DNA from: Ferroacidibacillus organovorans
GTDB taxonomy: Bacteria > Bacillota > Bacilli > Alicyclobacillales > SLC66
Assembly: GCF_001642725.1 (NCBI RefSeq)
Contig: NZ_LSUQ01000016.1
Coordinates: 1-52,641 of the forward strand
Length of the DNA: 52,641 nt
Direction: 5' to 3'
Shown here piece after piece: positions 35,884-42,971 of the stretch. The position numbers were made by a program, and so were the translations under genes. The notes under the pieces are model-generated. The model ran no database searches and was not told the origin of the DNA. It saw only the letters and a program-made list of their open reading frames with translations. The number at the start of each line of letters is the position of its first letter. The stretch's first letter is position 1.

Positions 35884-36897
35884 ATGAAAACGGACCCTAA
35901 TTTTTTGCGGCTTCTAATCGGTAAAGTATTAAAAGATGACATGATCAGCCAGTACGGGTCAATCGTCCTTCCACGAGACAAAGTGCTCGATGAGGACGAT
36001 ATTCGCAAAGCGATGAAGCACCCTGTGCTCTATCAGAGCAGAAGAGACGACCCCGATCCATTCAATTATCAAAAAACTGTTAATGAGGCAACGATTCAAC
36101 TTCAAGAAATCTTTCGCTACGCGCGCCATCACAACCGCATTCCACTCGACGAAGTGCAGCGTAGATTCTGTCCCATGGTACGTGAGATAAGCGCAAACCC
36201 CACCCTGAACAAACTTCTTCAGGCGCTTCAGGCAAAAGATGACTATACCATTCGGCACAGTGTGGCTGTCAGTATCTTGTCTACGCTGATTGCGACGTGG
36301 ATGGGTGTGGGCGACTCCGATCTCGCGTCCATCACGCTCGCCGCGACCCTTCACGATATCGGTAAAATGCGCGTGTCAGATGATATCCTCAACAAGCCCG
36401 GAAGACTTACGCAAGAAGAGTATGCGGAAATGCAAAAGCACACCATCTACGGCTACCAGATGCTCAAAGAAACGGTGGGCGCATCCCACAGACAAGCACT
36501 GGTTGCACTCCAGCACCATGAGCGCATGGACGGTACAGGCTATCCGCTACACCTCGCATCAAATCAAATTTCGCTTTTTGCGCGGATTGTGTCCATTGCC
36601 GATGTTTTTCACGCCATGAGTTCAAAACGGATTTACCACGACGAACTGCCACTCTATCAAGTGCTTGACGAGCTACAGTCTGGAATGTTCGGGAAGTTTG
36701 ACGCAGAAATCGGAAATACGTTTCTCGTGCGCATGATGGAGACACTGGTTGGGGACGACGTCATCTTGACGGACGGACGGATCGGTACAATTCTTCTGAT
36801 TCATCGACACGATCCGGTGCGCCCCTTGTTGCAAATGGAAAGTGACTACGTTGACCTGAGCACGCAATACCATCTAAGAATCGCTTCCGTGATTTAA
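35884..36897 (+). CDS. HD-GYP domain phosphodiesterase
   Basis: A 337-residue protein with an N-terminal region of about 110 residues that I do not recognise (starts MKTDPNFLRLLIGKVLK), then an HD-GYP domain (about 125-290). The metal motifs are intact: IRHSVAVSILS, ATLHDIGKMRV, KHTIYGYQ and HHERMDGTGYP. HD-GYP enzymes hydrolyse cyclic di-GMP, so a signalling role is likely. No membrane segment or receiver domain is visible. The Shine-Dalgarno is weak (GGAAAG). The 180 bases upstream hold no feature I can identify. Confidence 0.88.
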   Translation: MKTDPNFLRLLIGKVLKDDMISQYGSIVLPRDKVLDEDDIRKAMKHPVLYQSRRDDPDPFNYQKTVNEATIQLQEIFRYARHHNRIPLDEVQRRFCPMVREISANPTLNKLLQALQAKDDYTIRHSVAVSILSTLIATWMGVGDSDLASITLAATLHDIGKMRVSDDILNKPGRLTQEEYAEMQKHTIYGYQMLKETVGASHRQALVALQHHERMDGTGYPLHLASNQISLFARIVSIADVFHAMSSKRIYHDELPLYQVLDELQSGMFGKFDAEIGNTFLVRMMETLVGDDVILTDGRIGTILLIHRHDPVRPLLQMESDYVDLSTQYHLRIASVI

Positions 36898-36971
36898 ACG
36901 CCCCGATCCCTTACGATGTATTCGGCAGCGATTTCGGCAGCACGCAAGGTAACCCTTCATCAAGACAAACC

Positions 36972-37002
36972 AAAACGGCTCTCTCCAAAACGGAGGAAGC
37001 CG
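36972..37002 (-). terminator. Terminator of tRNA-Leu
   Basis: On the minus strand CGGCTTCCTCC, loop GTTTT, GGAGAGAGCCG, then TTTTGG. It lies 25 bases after the tRNA. Confidence 0.75.
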
Positions 37003-37026
37003 CATTCTTGCACGGATGTTCTGCAA

Positions 37027-37109
37027 TGCCGAGGACGGGACTTGAACCCGTACGGGGTTTCCCCCAGCGGATTTTAAGTCCGCAGCGTCTGCCATTCCGC
37101 CACCCCGGC
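37027..37109 (-). tRNA. tRNA-Leu (TAA)
   Basis: Acceptor GCCGGGG pairs with CCTCGGC, the D-arm is GCGGAATGGCAGACGC, the anticodon loop ACTTAAAAT reads TAA, a long variable arm TGGGGGAAACCCCG marks a class II tRNA, and the T-loop is TTCAAGT. No CCA is encoded. Confidence 0.96.
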
Positions 37110-37186
37110 TTGTATAAATTTAAAGTATCACAGAATGTTTTCTAAGGTCAAATCACAGAATCGTCCCTGTTACCAAAATTTATCGC

Positions 37187-37348
37187 TCAGTCCGTTTCTG
37201 CCGCCTCTTCATTCATCATACGAGAGTTGATGGTGAGCCCAATCGCAACGATAATCGCCCCAATGATCAGCATCCATTGTCCACCAGCAACCATGCGAGC
37301 CGTGTATGCCGAAATTTGAGCCCTTTCTTTCGCAGTTCGTTTTGCCAT
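37187..37348 (-). CDS. Small membrane protein of unknown function
   Basis: A 53-residue protein, MAKRTAKERAQISAYTAR followed by one hydrophobic helix (about residues 22-43, QWMLIIGAIIVAIGLTI) and an acidic tail. The ATG at 37348 follows a modest GGGAATCG leader. It is located between tRNA-Leu and tRNA-Gly. The codon pattern and clean one-helix layout support a real gene, but no family is recognised. Confidence 0.6.
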   Translation of the reverse strand: MAKRTAKERAQISAYTARMVAGGQWMLIIGAIIVAIGLTINSRMMNEEAAETD

Positions 37349-37434
37349 CGATTCCCACGTCCTGTCTTTGTCACACTCACTTCTACAAACTATGCGGCAG
37401 AACAAGGAGAAGCTTGCACGTTTCCACTGCTACA

Positions 37435-37462
37435 CAAAAAGAATTCACCAAATGGTGAATTC
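37435..37462 (-). terminator. Terminator after the Phe-Gly tRNA pair
   Basis: GAATTCACCA and TGGTGAATTC form a perfect 10-bp stem with a two-base loop on the minus strand, followed by TTTTT. Confidence 0.85.
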
Positions 37463-37478
37463 TCCTCAAGTCCGAATA

Positions 37479-37553
37479 TGGAGCGGAAGACGGGATTCGA
37501 ACCCGCGACCCTCGCCTTGGCAAGGCGATGCTCTACCCCTGAGCCACTTCCGC
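37479..37553 (-). tRNA. tRNA-Gly (GCC), CCA encoded
   Basis: Acceptor GCGGAAG/CTTCCGC, D-arm GGCTCAGGGGTAGAGC, anticodon loop CTTGCCA reading GCC, T-loop TTCGAAT, discriminator T and encoded CCA at 37481-37479. Confidence 0.97.
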
Positions 37554-37562
37554 ACAACATCA

Positions 37563-37638
<76 letters not shown>

Positions 37639-37666
37639 GCTAAGACCTATATAAGATAGCGCATTC

Positions 37667-38485
37667 TCATGAATTTGTCAATTCATCGAGGCTTCGATCG
37701 TCATCGCCTAACCGCGGGATTGGTTGTTTAAACACGTGCTGATCTCCTGGCTCCAACCATAAGATTCGCTCTTCCAACCCCGCCTGTTTTGCGAGCTCGC
37801 GCAGGACAAGCGGGGGTTCATGAATCTCTTCTCGCGTCAGCTTAAAAGCCCCCCAGTGTATCGGCAACATGAAGGTCGCTTTTACATCCACGAAGGTTTT
37901 TAACGCATCGTCCGGATCCATATGCATCATGTGAAACCACTCGCGCGGTTCATACGCACCAATCGGGATCAGCGCGACATCTGGCGACGTCCCCTGCATG
38001 CCTTTTAAAAAGTCACTGCGGTACCCGGTATCTCCCGCAAACCAAAATCGATGGCTCGCGCTGTTTACAAAGATGCCCGCAGACGAGCGATACCGTTCGA
38101 GCCAGCGTTTCCCCCTGTGATTGACAGGGGTAAGGCTATATGTGAAACCGTCAAGCGTAATCGTTTCATCACGGCCCAACTCGTGAATGTGAACAAACCC
38201 GAGATCGTGAAGCAGAGATAAATGCCCGCGAGGACAAATCACAATCGCCTTACTCTTGCGGGCGATTTTTTTGAGCGTTGGTCGATCCAAATGATCCCAG
38301 TGAGCGTGGGACAACAGTACGACATCGATAGAGGACAGATCTTCATCCGTATACCCCGCGGCGCGCTTTCTTCGCACGACCAACGCGCGGTTGGAAACAA
38401 TCGGGTCCGTAATAAAACGTTTGCCATCCACTTCAACGAGCACTGTGGAATGTCCTATGAATTTATAGCGAATCAGGGTAATCAC
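37667..38485 (-). CDS. Metallo-beta-lactamase fold hydrolase (NAPE-PLD/UPF0173-like)
   Basis: A roughly 272-residue MBL-fold protein. FIGHSTVLVEVDGKRFITDPI, the metal motif LLSHAHWDHLD (HxHxDH), GRDETITLDGFTYSLTPVNHRG, WFAGDTGY and LPIHWGAFKLT give all metal ligands. Such enzymes hydrolyse phosphodiester or lactone bonds; the substrate is unknown. The start is uncertain. GTG at 38485 is used because homologues begin near LIRYKFIGHS, but its AAAGG site is too close; an ATG at 38521 has GGGAG nine bases upstream, partly buried in a hairpin. The gene is inserted between tRNA-Asp and tRNA-Phe on the same strand. Confidence 0.82.
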   Translation of the reverse strand: MITLIRYKFIGHSTVLVEVDGKRFITDPIVSNRALVVRRKRAAGYTDEDLSSIDVVLLSHAHWDHLDRPTLKKIARKSKAIVICPRGHLSLLHDLGFVHIHELGRDETITLDGFTYSLTPVNHRGKRWLERYRSSAGIFVNSASHRFWFAGDTGYRSDFLKGMQGTSPDVALIPIGAYEPREWFHMMHMDPDDALKTFVDVKATFMLPIHWGAFKLTREEIHEPPLVLRELAKQAGLEERILWLEPGDQHVFKQPIPRLGDDDRSLDELTNS

Positions 38486-38508
38486 CCTTTCTGAAAAGGG
38501 TAGACAGA

Positions 38509-38535
38509 GGGAGCCGCGCATATGCGACGGCTCCC
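38509..38535. repeat. Hairpin between tRNA-Asp and the MBL hydrolase
   Basis: GGGAGCCG and CGGCTCCC form a perfect 8-bp stem with an 11-base loop containing CGCATATGCG. No T-run follows on either strand immediately, so termination is doubtful; it may be a tRNA processing boundary or affect translation of the hydrolase. Confidence 0.5.
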
Positions 38536-38558
38536 GAACAACCCTTTTTAAACGAACA

Positions 38559-38635
38559 TGGCGGAGCTGACGGGATTCGAACCCGCGATCTCCTGCGTGA
38601 CAGGCAGGCATGTTAGGCCACTACACCACAGCTCC
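38559..38635 (-). tRNA. tRNA-Asp (GTC), CCA encoded
   Basis: Acceptor GGAGCTG/CAGCTCC, D-arm with GTGTAGTGGCCTAAC, anticodon loop CTGTCAC reading GTC, T-loop TTCGAAT, discriminator G and CCA at 38561-38559. Confidence 0.96.
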
Positions 38636-38643
38636 AAGTTTGT

Positions 38644-38718
38644 TGGTGGAGAATAGGGGACTTGAACCCCTGACCCCTGCGCTGCCAGCGCAGTGCTCTA
38701 CCACTGAGCTAATTCCCC
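38644..38718 (-). tRNA. tRNA-Ala (GGC), CCA encoded
   Basis: Acceptor GGGGAAT/ATTCTCC, D-arm AGCTCAGTGGTAGAGC, anticodon loop CTGGCAG reading GGC, T-loop TTCAAGT, discriminator A and CCA at 38646-38644. It lies upstream of tRNA-Asp in the same transcript. Confidence 0.95.
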
Positions 38719-38754
38719 ACGTAAAGGTAACCCAACCAAGACAAATCTATTCAC

Positions 38755-38786
38755 CCAGTGTGCTCTCCCATTGAGCTACGATCCTC
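38755..38786 (-). pseudogene. Truncated tRNA, 5' third only
   Basis: On the minus strand GAGGATCG is followed by an intact D-arm TAGCTCAATGGGAGAGCA and the first bases of an anticodon stem; then homology to a tRNA stops. No anticodon arm, T-arm or 3' acceptor strand is found downstream before tRNA-Ala. It appears to be a deletion or recombination remnant of a fourth tRNA of this cluster. Confidence 0.65.
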
Positions 38787-38983
38787 AAAACGAACACAAA
38801 CGATAGTATACAACGCCATTGCGCAAAACACAACTGAGTTCAGTGGTATACATCCTCAGCCTCTCAGGAGATCACAGCATTTTCGCCTTCCTTGCAGAAC
38901 GATGGAGTATTTTATCCAAACTCGGGGAAACTGTGGGAATGCCCCTGCCTACCGCTATCCAAACGAAAGTGAAAGGAAGACGA

Positions 38984-39442
38984 ATGAAAATGACGAACAC
39001 ATTCCGCACAAAACGAACGATGCTACACATGGCGGCAAGCCTTTCCGTTATCGCCGCGTTGACTGTCTCAACAGCGCTTCCTTCCTTTGCAGAGACAGAG
39101 CGGCATACACACTTTGGACGCGAACACAATGTGATGGATAGCTCTGTGAAAGTTCCTCAGGAAACGGTCTCCCAGGCCATGCAGGCTGCTCGCGATGCGT
39201 TTAACCGCGTCCTTACACCTTTTGCGCGCATTACGCCTGAAGCTGCCAAAGCGGCCGCATTAAAAGAGGTAAAAGGCAGTCAATGCCAAGAAATCACACT
39301 CCATGTGATGAGACAAAATCTTGTCTATATCGCACTGCTGACAAAACCTGATGCGCGTTATATGGTGATCATTGATGCGGGAAACGGTAAGATTCTCGGC
39401 ATGCGACAAATGCACATGAAACACCACGCGCAGAGCTTTTGA
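38984..39442 (+). CDS. Exported PepSY-domain protein
   Basis: A 152-residue secreted protein. The N-terminus MKMTNTFRTKRTMLHMAASLSVIAALTVSTALPSFA is a signal peptide with an AxA-like cleavage site (SFA). A PepSY-type domain fills the C-terminal half (ITPEAAKAAALKEVKG, ITLHVMRQNLVYIALLTKP, YMVIIDAGNGKILGMRQM). PepSY domains often inhibit peptidases or bind cell-wall material; the role here is unknown. The frame is open 55 codons further upstream, but AAAGGAAG precedes the ATG at 38984. Confidence 0.82.
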   Translation: MKMTNTFRTKRTMLHMAASLSVIAALTVSTALPSFAETERHTHFGREHNVMDSSVKVPQETVSQAMQAARDAFNRVLTPFARITPEAAKAAALKEVKGSQCQEITLHVMRQNLVYIALLTKPDARYMVIIDAGNGKILGMRQMHMKHHAQSF

Positions 39443-39447
39443 TTGTT

Positions 39448-39481
39448 AAAAACGCACCTCAGGGGAATCCCCTGAGGTGCG
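39448..39481 (-). terminator. Terminator of speD
   Basis: On the minus strand CGCACCTCAGGGG and CCCCTGAGGTGCG form a 13-bp stem followed by TTTTTAAC. The same hairpin lies just after the PepSY stop but has no T-run in that direction. Confidence 0.85.
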
Positions 39482-39541
39482 CAAACACAAAATTGGTGGC
39501 ACACCGCGTCAAGCGTTTGGGCCACCTTCTTGTCTTTTATA

Positions 39542-39931
39542 CTACGATTGAAGAACCTCGATCTTCTGATTCGGCATCGCGATCGGACCAAGTCCTCGCG
39601 GCAATTCGACCGACTCGCGACGTGTCGCACCTAATGCTTTTGTGATCAAGTCACACGCTACGTTTGGATCGATGCGATCACCGCAAGTATACACATCAAT
39701 GCTTGCGTATCCATGCTCCGGAAAACTATGAATGGTCAGATGCGATTCCGAGATGATCACCACACCGCTCACACCTTGCGGAGCGAACTTGTGAAAAGCC
39801 ACCTCGCGAACTTCAGCCCCAGATTCGAGCGCCGCACTGACCATGACTCGCTCAATTCCATGAAAGTCGTTTAAAATATCGGCATTACATCCCCATAATT
39901 CTGCAATGACATGACGTCCTGCTGTATCCAT
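39542..39931 (-). CDS. speD: S-adenosylmethionine decarboxylase proenzyme
   Basis: A 129-residue class 1B AdoMetDC that supplies decarboxylated AdoMet for spermidine synthesis. The proenzyme cleaves itself between Glu62 and Ser63 in [17 protein letters not shown] to give a pyruvoyl group; Cys83 in VYTCG and His68 are the expected catalytic residues. The frame is open 21 codons further upstream; the ATG at 39931 lies nine bases after AAAGGGGGG. A promoter about 160 bases upstream implies a long, structured 5' leader. No speE is in the window. Confidence 0.95.
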   Translation of the reverse strand: MDTAGRHVIAELWGCNADILNDFHGIERVMVSAALESGAEVREVAFHKFAPQGVSGVVIISESHLTIHSFPEHGYASIDVYTCGDRIDPNVACDLITKALGATRRESVELPRGLGPIAMPNQKIEVLQS

Positions 39932-40089
39932 AACAAAACGCCCCCCTTTGTAAGAGTTGCCCGTGCCCTCCCAAGCACGGCGGGACCGGGGCAATCCACC
40001 ACGGGGGAAAGTTAGTCCTGTGAGGTCCTAACCCTTTAAGAGGATGCTGGTTCCTATGAGACAGACTGAAGATATCGACGTGAGGTACG
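39932..40089 (-). ncRNA. Structured 5' leader of speD (candidate cis-regulatory RNA)
   Basis: Between the predicted transcription start and the speD start lie about 158 untranslated bases with clear pairing potential. One hairpin has arms GTTAG/CTAAC with inner CCT/AGG (40032-40011). Another has CCGTGC/GCACGG inside TTGC/GCAA (39994-39957). A CCCCC run at 40007-40003 is complementary to the GGGGGG Shine-Dalgarno at 39946-39941. It does not match the SAM-I, SAM-II, preQ1, M-box or THF consensus features I know. Polyamine or SAM responsiveness is speculation. Bases 40125-40267 further upstream hold nothing I can identify. Confidence 0.5.
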
Positions 40090-40095
40090 AGTGTT

Positions 40096-40124
40096 AGTAT
40101 AAGGTGGTGCTAAACAATTTGCAA
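40096..40124 (-). promoter_or_regulatory. Promoter of speD
   Basis: TTGCAA (40124-40119) and TATACT (40101-40096) separated by 17 bases on the minus strand. Confidence 0.7.
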
Positions 40125-40267
40125 CCTCTAACGAAAATAGACAGAAATCGTTCAACGACGTCAGCTACAACAACTAGCATATCCGAAATCCGCAAAAACG
40201 TTCCTCAGATGATCTTGGCGCAGTCACCAATTTTCAAAAGCTAAAGCAATCTGACGATCAGCACGCT

Positions 40268-40987
40268 TTAATCCCACATGGAGCGCATCGCGCCATACTC
40301 ACGCATCAAATTCTCATAAAGTTCAGGCTGCTCTCGCTTCAATTTCATCCTCATCCGTTTCCACGCGTGCGCCTCTGGCCCATAATAGTCATAGATTGTA
40401 TCCCACAGCTCTTCGTCCTGTTCACGAACGAGCTTGAACATCGCTTCGACGACCTGCCGAGTATCCATTTGTGCGCCCGGAGACCAAATCCGTTGAGGAA
40501 AGACCGCTTCAATCAAGCTCGTCAGATTAAAATCCAGCAGATAGTGAAGCTGGACTGACATCGGAGCGATCGTGCGCGCCGCCTGCAATCGCTTCTTTTG
40601 CATCGGGTCTTCGGTTTGCGGGTCGATGCCGTGAACGAGGTTTCTGTACGCTTTCAGATGCGCCTCTCCAAGTTCCCGATAAACAGGATCGTCATCCTCA
40701 GCCGGAGGGATAAACACGGTCGCCTCGTTCGCTCTGAGGCCGCCACACGCGCGCATGTTGAGTGTTGTATACGTCACCAGATGGTCATAGACCACTTTCG
40801 ATGTGCGAAACTCAAACCGGGCCGACTCCCCCCGAAAAATCGCAAGGGTATCCCCCTTTTTAATGATATTGATCGGTCGCTTGCGATTATCTGTATCAGG
40901 TTTTCCCAAATAGACTGCCGCCGCGTGCGCGAGAGAGCGGCGGTCTGGGTCTGTATAGCGAACCAGCGAAACTGAAAAATGATCCAC
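40268..40987 (-). CDS. Divergent ThyX-like protein
   Basis: A 239-residue protein whose pattern resembles flavin-dependent thymidylate synthase (dUMP to dTMP with methylene-THF, FADH2). FEFRTSKVVYDHLVTYTTLNMRACGGLRANEATVFIPP corresponds to the ThyX signature region, and AARTIAPMSVQLHYLLDFNLTSLIEAVFPQRIWSPGAQMDTRQVVEAMFKLV to the second block with the N-R-S and AQ-x-E-I-R elements. The canonical RHRxxSxNExSxRY motif is not intact: R, NE and an aromatic remain, but the RHR triplet is absent. Catalytic activity is therefore uncertain. The GTG at 40987 follows GAGGTGAGG. Its neighbours offer no nucleotide-metabolism context. Confidence 0.62.
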   Translation of the reverse strand: MDHFSVSLVRYTDPDRRSLAHAAAVYLGKPDTDNRKRPINIIKKGDTLAIFRGESARFEFRTSKVVYDHLVTYTTLNMRACGGLRANEATVFIPPAEDDDPVYRELGEAHLKAYRNLVHGIDPQTEDPMQKKRLQAARTIAPMSVQLHYLLDFNLTSLIEAVFPQRIWSPGAQMDTRQVVEAMFKLVREQDEELWDTIYDYYGPEAHAWKRMRMKLKREQPELYENLMREYGAMRSMWD

Positions 40988-41124
40988 AATCCTCACCTCA
41001 ATCGAAAAGATACGTCGTGAAAACCTCCATCAAACTATATCACATCCTGCTCAAGAACCACGGCGATTTTCACGCGCGGATGATGGTATACTGAACAAAG
41101 AGATAAGACAAGGAAGGGATTCGC

Positions 41125-41988
41125 ATGAACACACTCAAAACGTGGATGCTCATGACCATCCTCACTGTATTTATTGTTTTGATCGGCACGCTCTTTGGGC
41201 GCAACGGCGCAACGCTCGCGCTCATCGTCGCAGTTGCCATGAATGGTTTCAGCTATTTTTTCAGTGATCAAGTGGCCTTAGCGATGAGTGGAGCAAAACC
41301 GGTCACGGAGCGCGAGGCGCCTACGCTCTATGCGGCGATTCGTCATTTGTCGACGCGCGCAGGCCTGCCTATGCCACGCGTATTCATCGCGCCGTCGCAG
41401 CAACCAAACGCCTTTGCGACAGGCAGAAATCCGAAAAATGCCGCCATCGTCGTGAACCAGGGGTTGCTCGACATATTGACAGAGCGCGAACTGACCGGCG
41501 TCCTCGCGCACGAGATGTCTCACGTTCGCCATCGCGACATTCTTGTGGCGACCGTTGCCGCAACCCTTGCCGGCGCGGTTACGTGGCTCGCGCACATGCT
41601 GCAGTGGGGTCTTTACTTTGGCATGGGGAATGATCGACGCAATCAGAATGTCATTGCCGATCTCGTCGTTATCATTCTCGCGCCGATTGCCGCCGCCATG
41701 ATTCAAATGGCGATTTCACGTTCGCGCGAATACAAGGCTGATGCCGGCGCAGCGCACTTGACACGCGACCCAGACGCGTTGGCTGATGCGCTGGCAAAGC
41801 TTGGGCACACCTCACGCTTTGGCACGTCAAACACTTCACGCTATGATGCGCCGTCCACAGCGGCAGCCGCGTTTGCCCATCTTTACATTGTCAATCCGCT
41901 GCGGGGTCAGACGCTGGCCGGACTCTTTAGCACTCACCCCCCCACAGAAGAACGCATTCGCCGTCTACGTCTGATGAGAATTGCATAA
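41125..41988 (+). CDS. htpX: Membrane protease HtpX
   Basis: A 287-residue M48 metalloprotease that degrades misfolded membrane proteins. Two N-terminal helices (about 5-45) precede the catalytic domain; the zinc motif HEMSH lies at VLAHEMSHVRHRD and the third ligand Glu in SRSREYKADAGAA. LYAAIRHLSTRAGLPMPRVFIAPSQQPNAFATGR is the typical preceding block, and two further helices follow (about 140-200). AAGGAAGGG precedes the ATG. A single-gene unit with a terminator directly after the stop. Confidence 0.94.
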   Translation: MNTLKTWMLMTILTVFIVLIGTLFGRNGATLALIVAVAMNGFSYFFSDQVALAMSGAKPVTEREAPTLYAAIRHLSTRAGLPMPRVFIAPSQQPNAFATGRNPKNAAIVVNQGLLDILTERELTGVLAHEMSHVRHRDILVATVAATLAGAVTWLAHMLQWGLYFGMGNDRRNQNVIADLVVIILAPIAAAMIQMAISRSREYKADAGAAHLTRDPDALADALAKLGHTSRFGTSNTSRYDAPSTAAAAFAHLYIVNPLRGQTLAGLFSTHPPTEERIRRLRLMRIA

Positions 41989-41990
41989 AA

Positions 41991-42025
41991 AGAACTGCCG
42001 AAATGACTCTCGGCAGTTCTTTTTT
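41991..42025. terminator. Bidirectional terminator of htpX and the repeat-protein gene
   Basis: AGAACTGCCGA and TCGGCAGTTCT form a perfect 11-bp stem around an 8-base loop, with TTTTT after it on plus and a matching A-run before it serving the minus strand. Confidence 0.9.
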
Positions 42026-42036
42026 ATTACGTTTCT

Positions 42037-42705
42037 TTAGAATGCAACGTTTTGACCGCGATCCGCCTGCATCACAGAGGATACTCCCCCTGCATTTTGC
42101 CCCTGTCCAAAGTAAGAAGACTGACCATATCCAGAGGATGATGCCCCCATGGCGTTCGTCGCTCCCTGCTCCGAAATGTTTTGATCCGCCGACAAAACAG
42201 ATTGCACAGCAGAAGCGTTGGATTGTGATCCGCCACCCATCGATGACGAGTAGCCGCTTTGGGAAGAAGCATTGTAGGGACTGCGGGACATCGTGTTGTA
42301 ATTGCTATAGCTCGGAGTCCCTTCGCGTGTCTCATAATTGCGATCCGCCTGCATCACCGACTGAACGTTTCCTGTCGACCCGTAAGAAGCGTTTTGCCCA
42401 TACGATGACCCATAGCCTTGGCTGCGAGACATCGTATTGTAATTGTTGTAGCTCGGCGTCCCTTCTTGCATCTCATAACTCCGATCCGCCTGCATCACTT
42501 GACCCATTGAACCTTGTCCCATAGAGCCAGAGGACTGGAAGTTTTGATACGCAGGTTGCCCAAACGTCGACTGTGTCGTCTGTGACGTCTGATACGAAAC
42601 CGATTGCGCGATTTGTTGAAGCTGCTGTGACGCCTGTTGACAAAGATTCATGGCATTACTGCAGAGTTGTTGGCTGTGTTGCAACTGCTGTTGAATGGAA
42701 TTCAA
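42037..42705 (-). CDS. Low-complexity repeat protein (Q/S/Y/G-rich), possible spore-coat type
   Basis: A 222-residue unrecognised protein. The N-terminal part (1-50) is a Gln-rich amphipathic helix with two Cys (QQQLQHSQQLCSNAMNLCQQASQQLQQI). The rest is disordered and built from Ser, Tyr, Gly, Gln and Asn. It contains a repeated unit, VMQADRxYE plus EGTPSYxNYNTMSRS, twice, a degenerate VLSADQN...EQGATNAM copy, and a final VMQADRGQNVAF. TTG start at 42705 with AGGAGG eight bases upstream. There is no signal peptide. Composition resembles spore coat or surface proteins of spore formers, but this is inference. It is a single gene facing htpX. Confidence 0.7.
   Translation of the reverse strand: MNSIQQQLQHSQQLCSNAMNLCQQASQQLQQIAQSVSYQTSQTTQSTFGQPAYQNFQSSGSMGQGSMGQVMQADRSYEMQEGTPSYNNYNTMSRSQGYGSSYGQNASYGSTGNVQSVMQADRNYETREGTPSYSNYNTMSRSPYNASSQSGYSSSMGGGSQSNASAVQSVLSADQNISEQGATNAMGASSSGYGQSSYFGQGQNAGGVSSVMQADRGQNVAF
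42281..42498. repeat. Pair of 77-bp direct repeats in the repeat-protein gene
   Basis: Bases 42281-42357 and 42422-42498 are highly similar 77-bp copies encoding the YExxEGTPSY unit and the following VMQADR core. The 17-base core CGATCCGCCTGCATCAC occurs a third time at 42059-42075, at the gene's 3' end. Such repeats can gain or lose units by slippage. Confidence 0.8.
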
Positions 42706-42971
42706 GGGCGACGCCTCCTGTGGGTGTGTTGTTGTACGTCCACGACGCTCATGAAGATTTGCGTGGGTTCTTAAAAAGTACGATCGTAGTGTTCCCACAG
42801 CCTTTTTAGGTATGCGATATCGCGCATTCGGCGGGCACGTAATATTTGGCAGTGTTCATTCCACACCTTGCGAGCACACTAGAGGACATCGCGGAAGAAT
42901 CCGTCTCGATTCTCTGCACAACCTTTACGGGAACATCCTCACGGATGAGTTCGAAGAGCGGGGTGGTCATC

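Noticed and set aside
39932-40089. SAM riboswitch (SAM-I type) in front of speD
   Set aside because: The CTCTTATC and AGAGGTGGAGGGA core motifs are absent; only generic hairpins are seen.
42281-42498. CRISPR-like repeats
   Set aside because: Only two 77-bp copies inside a reading frame, with coding periodicity and no spacer pattern or cas genes.
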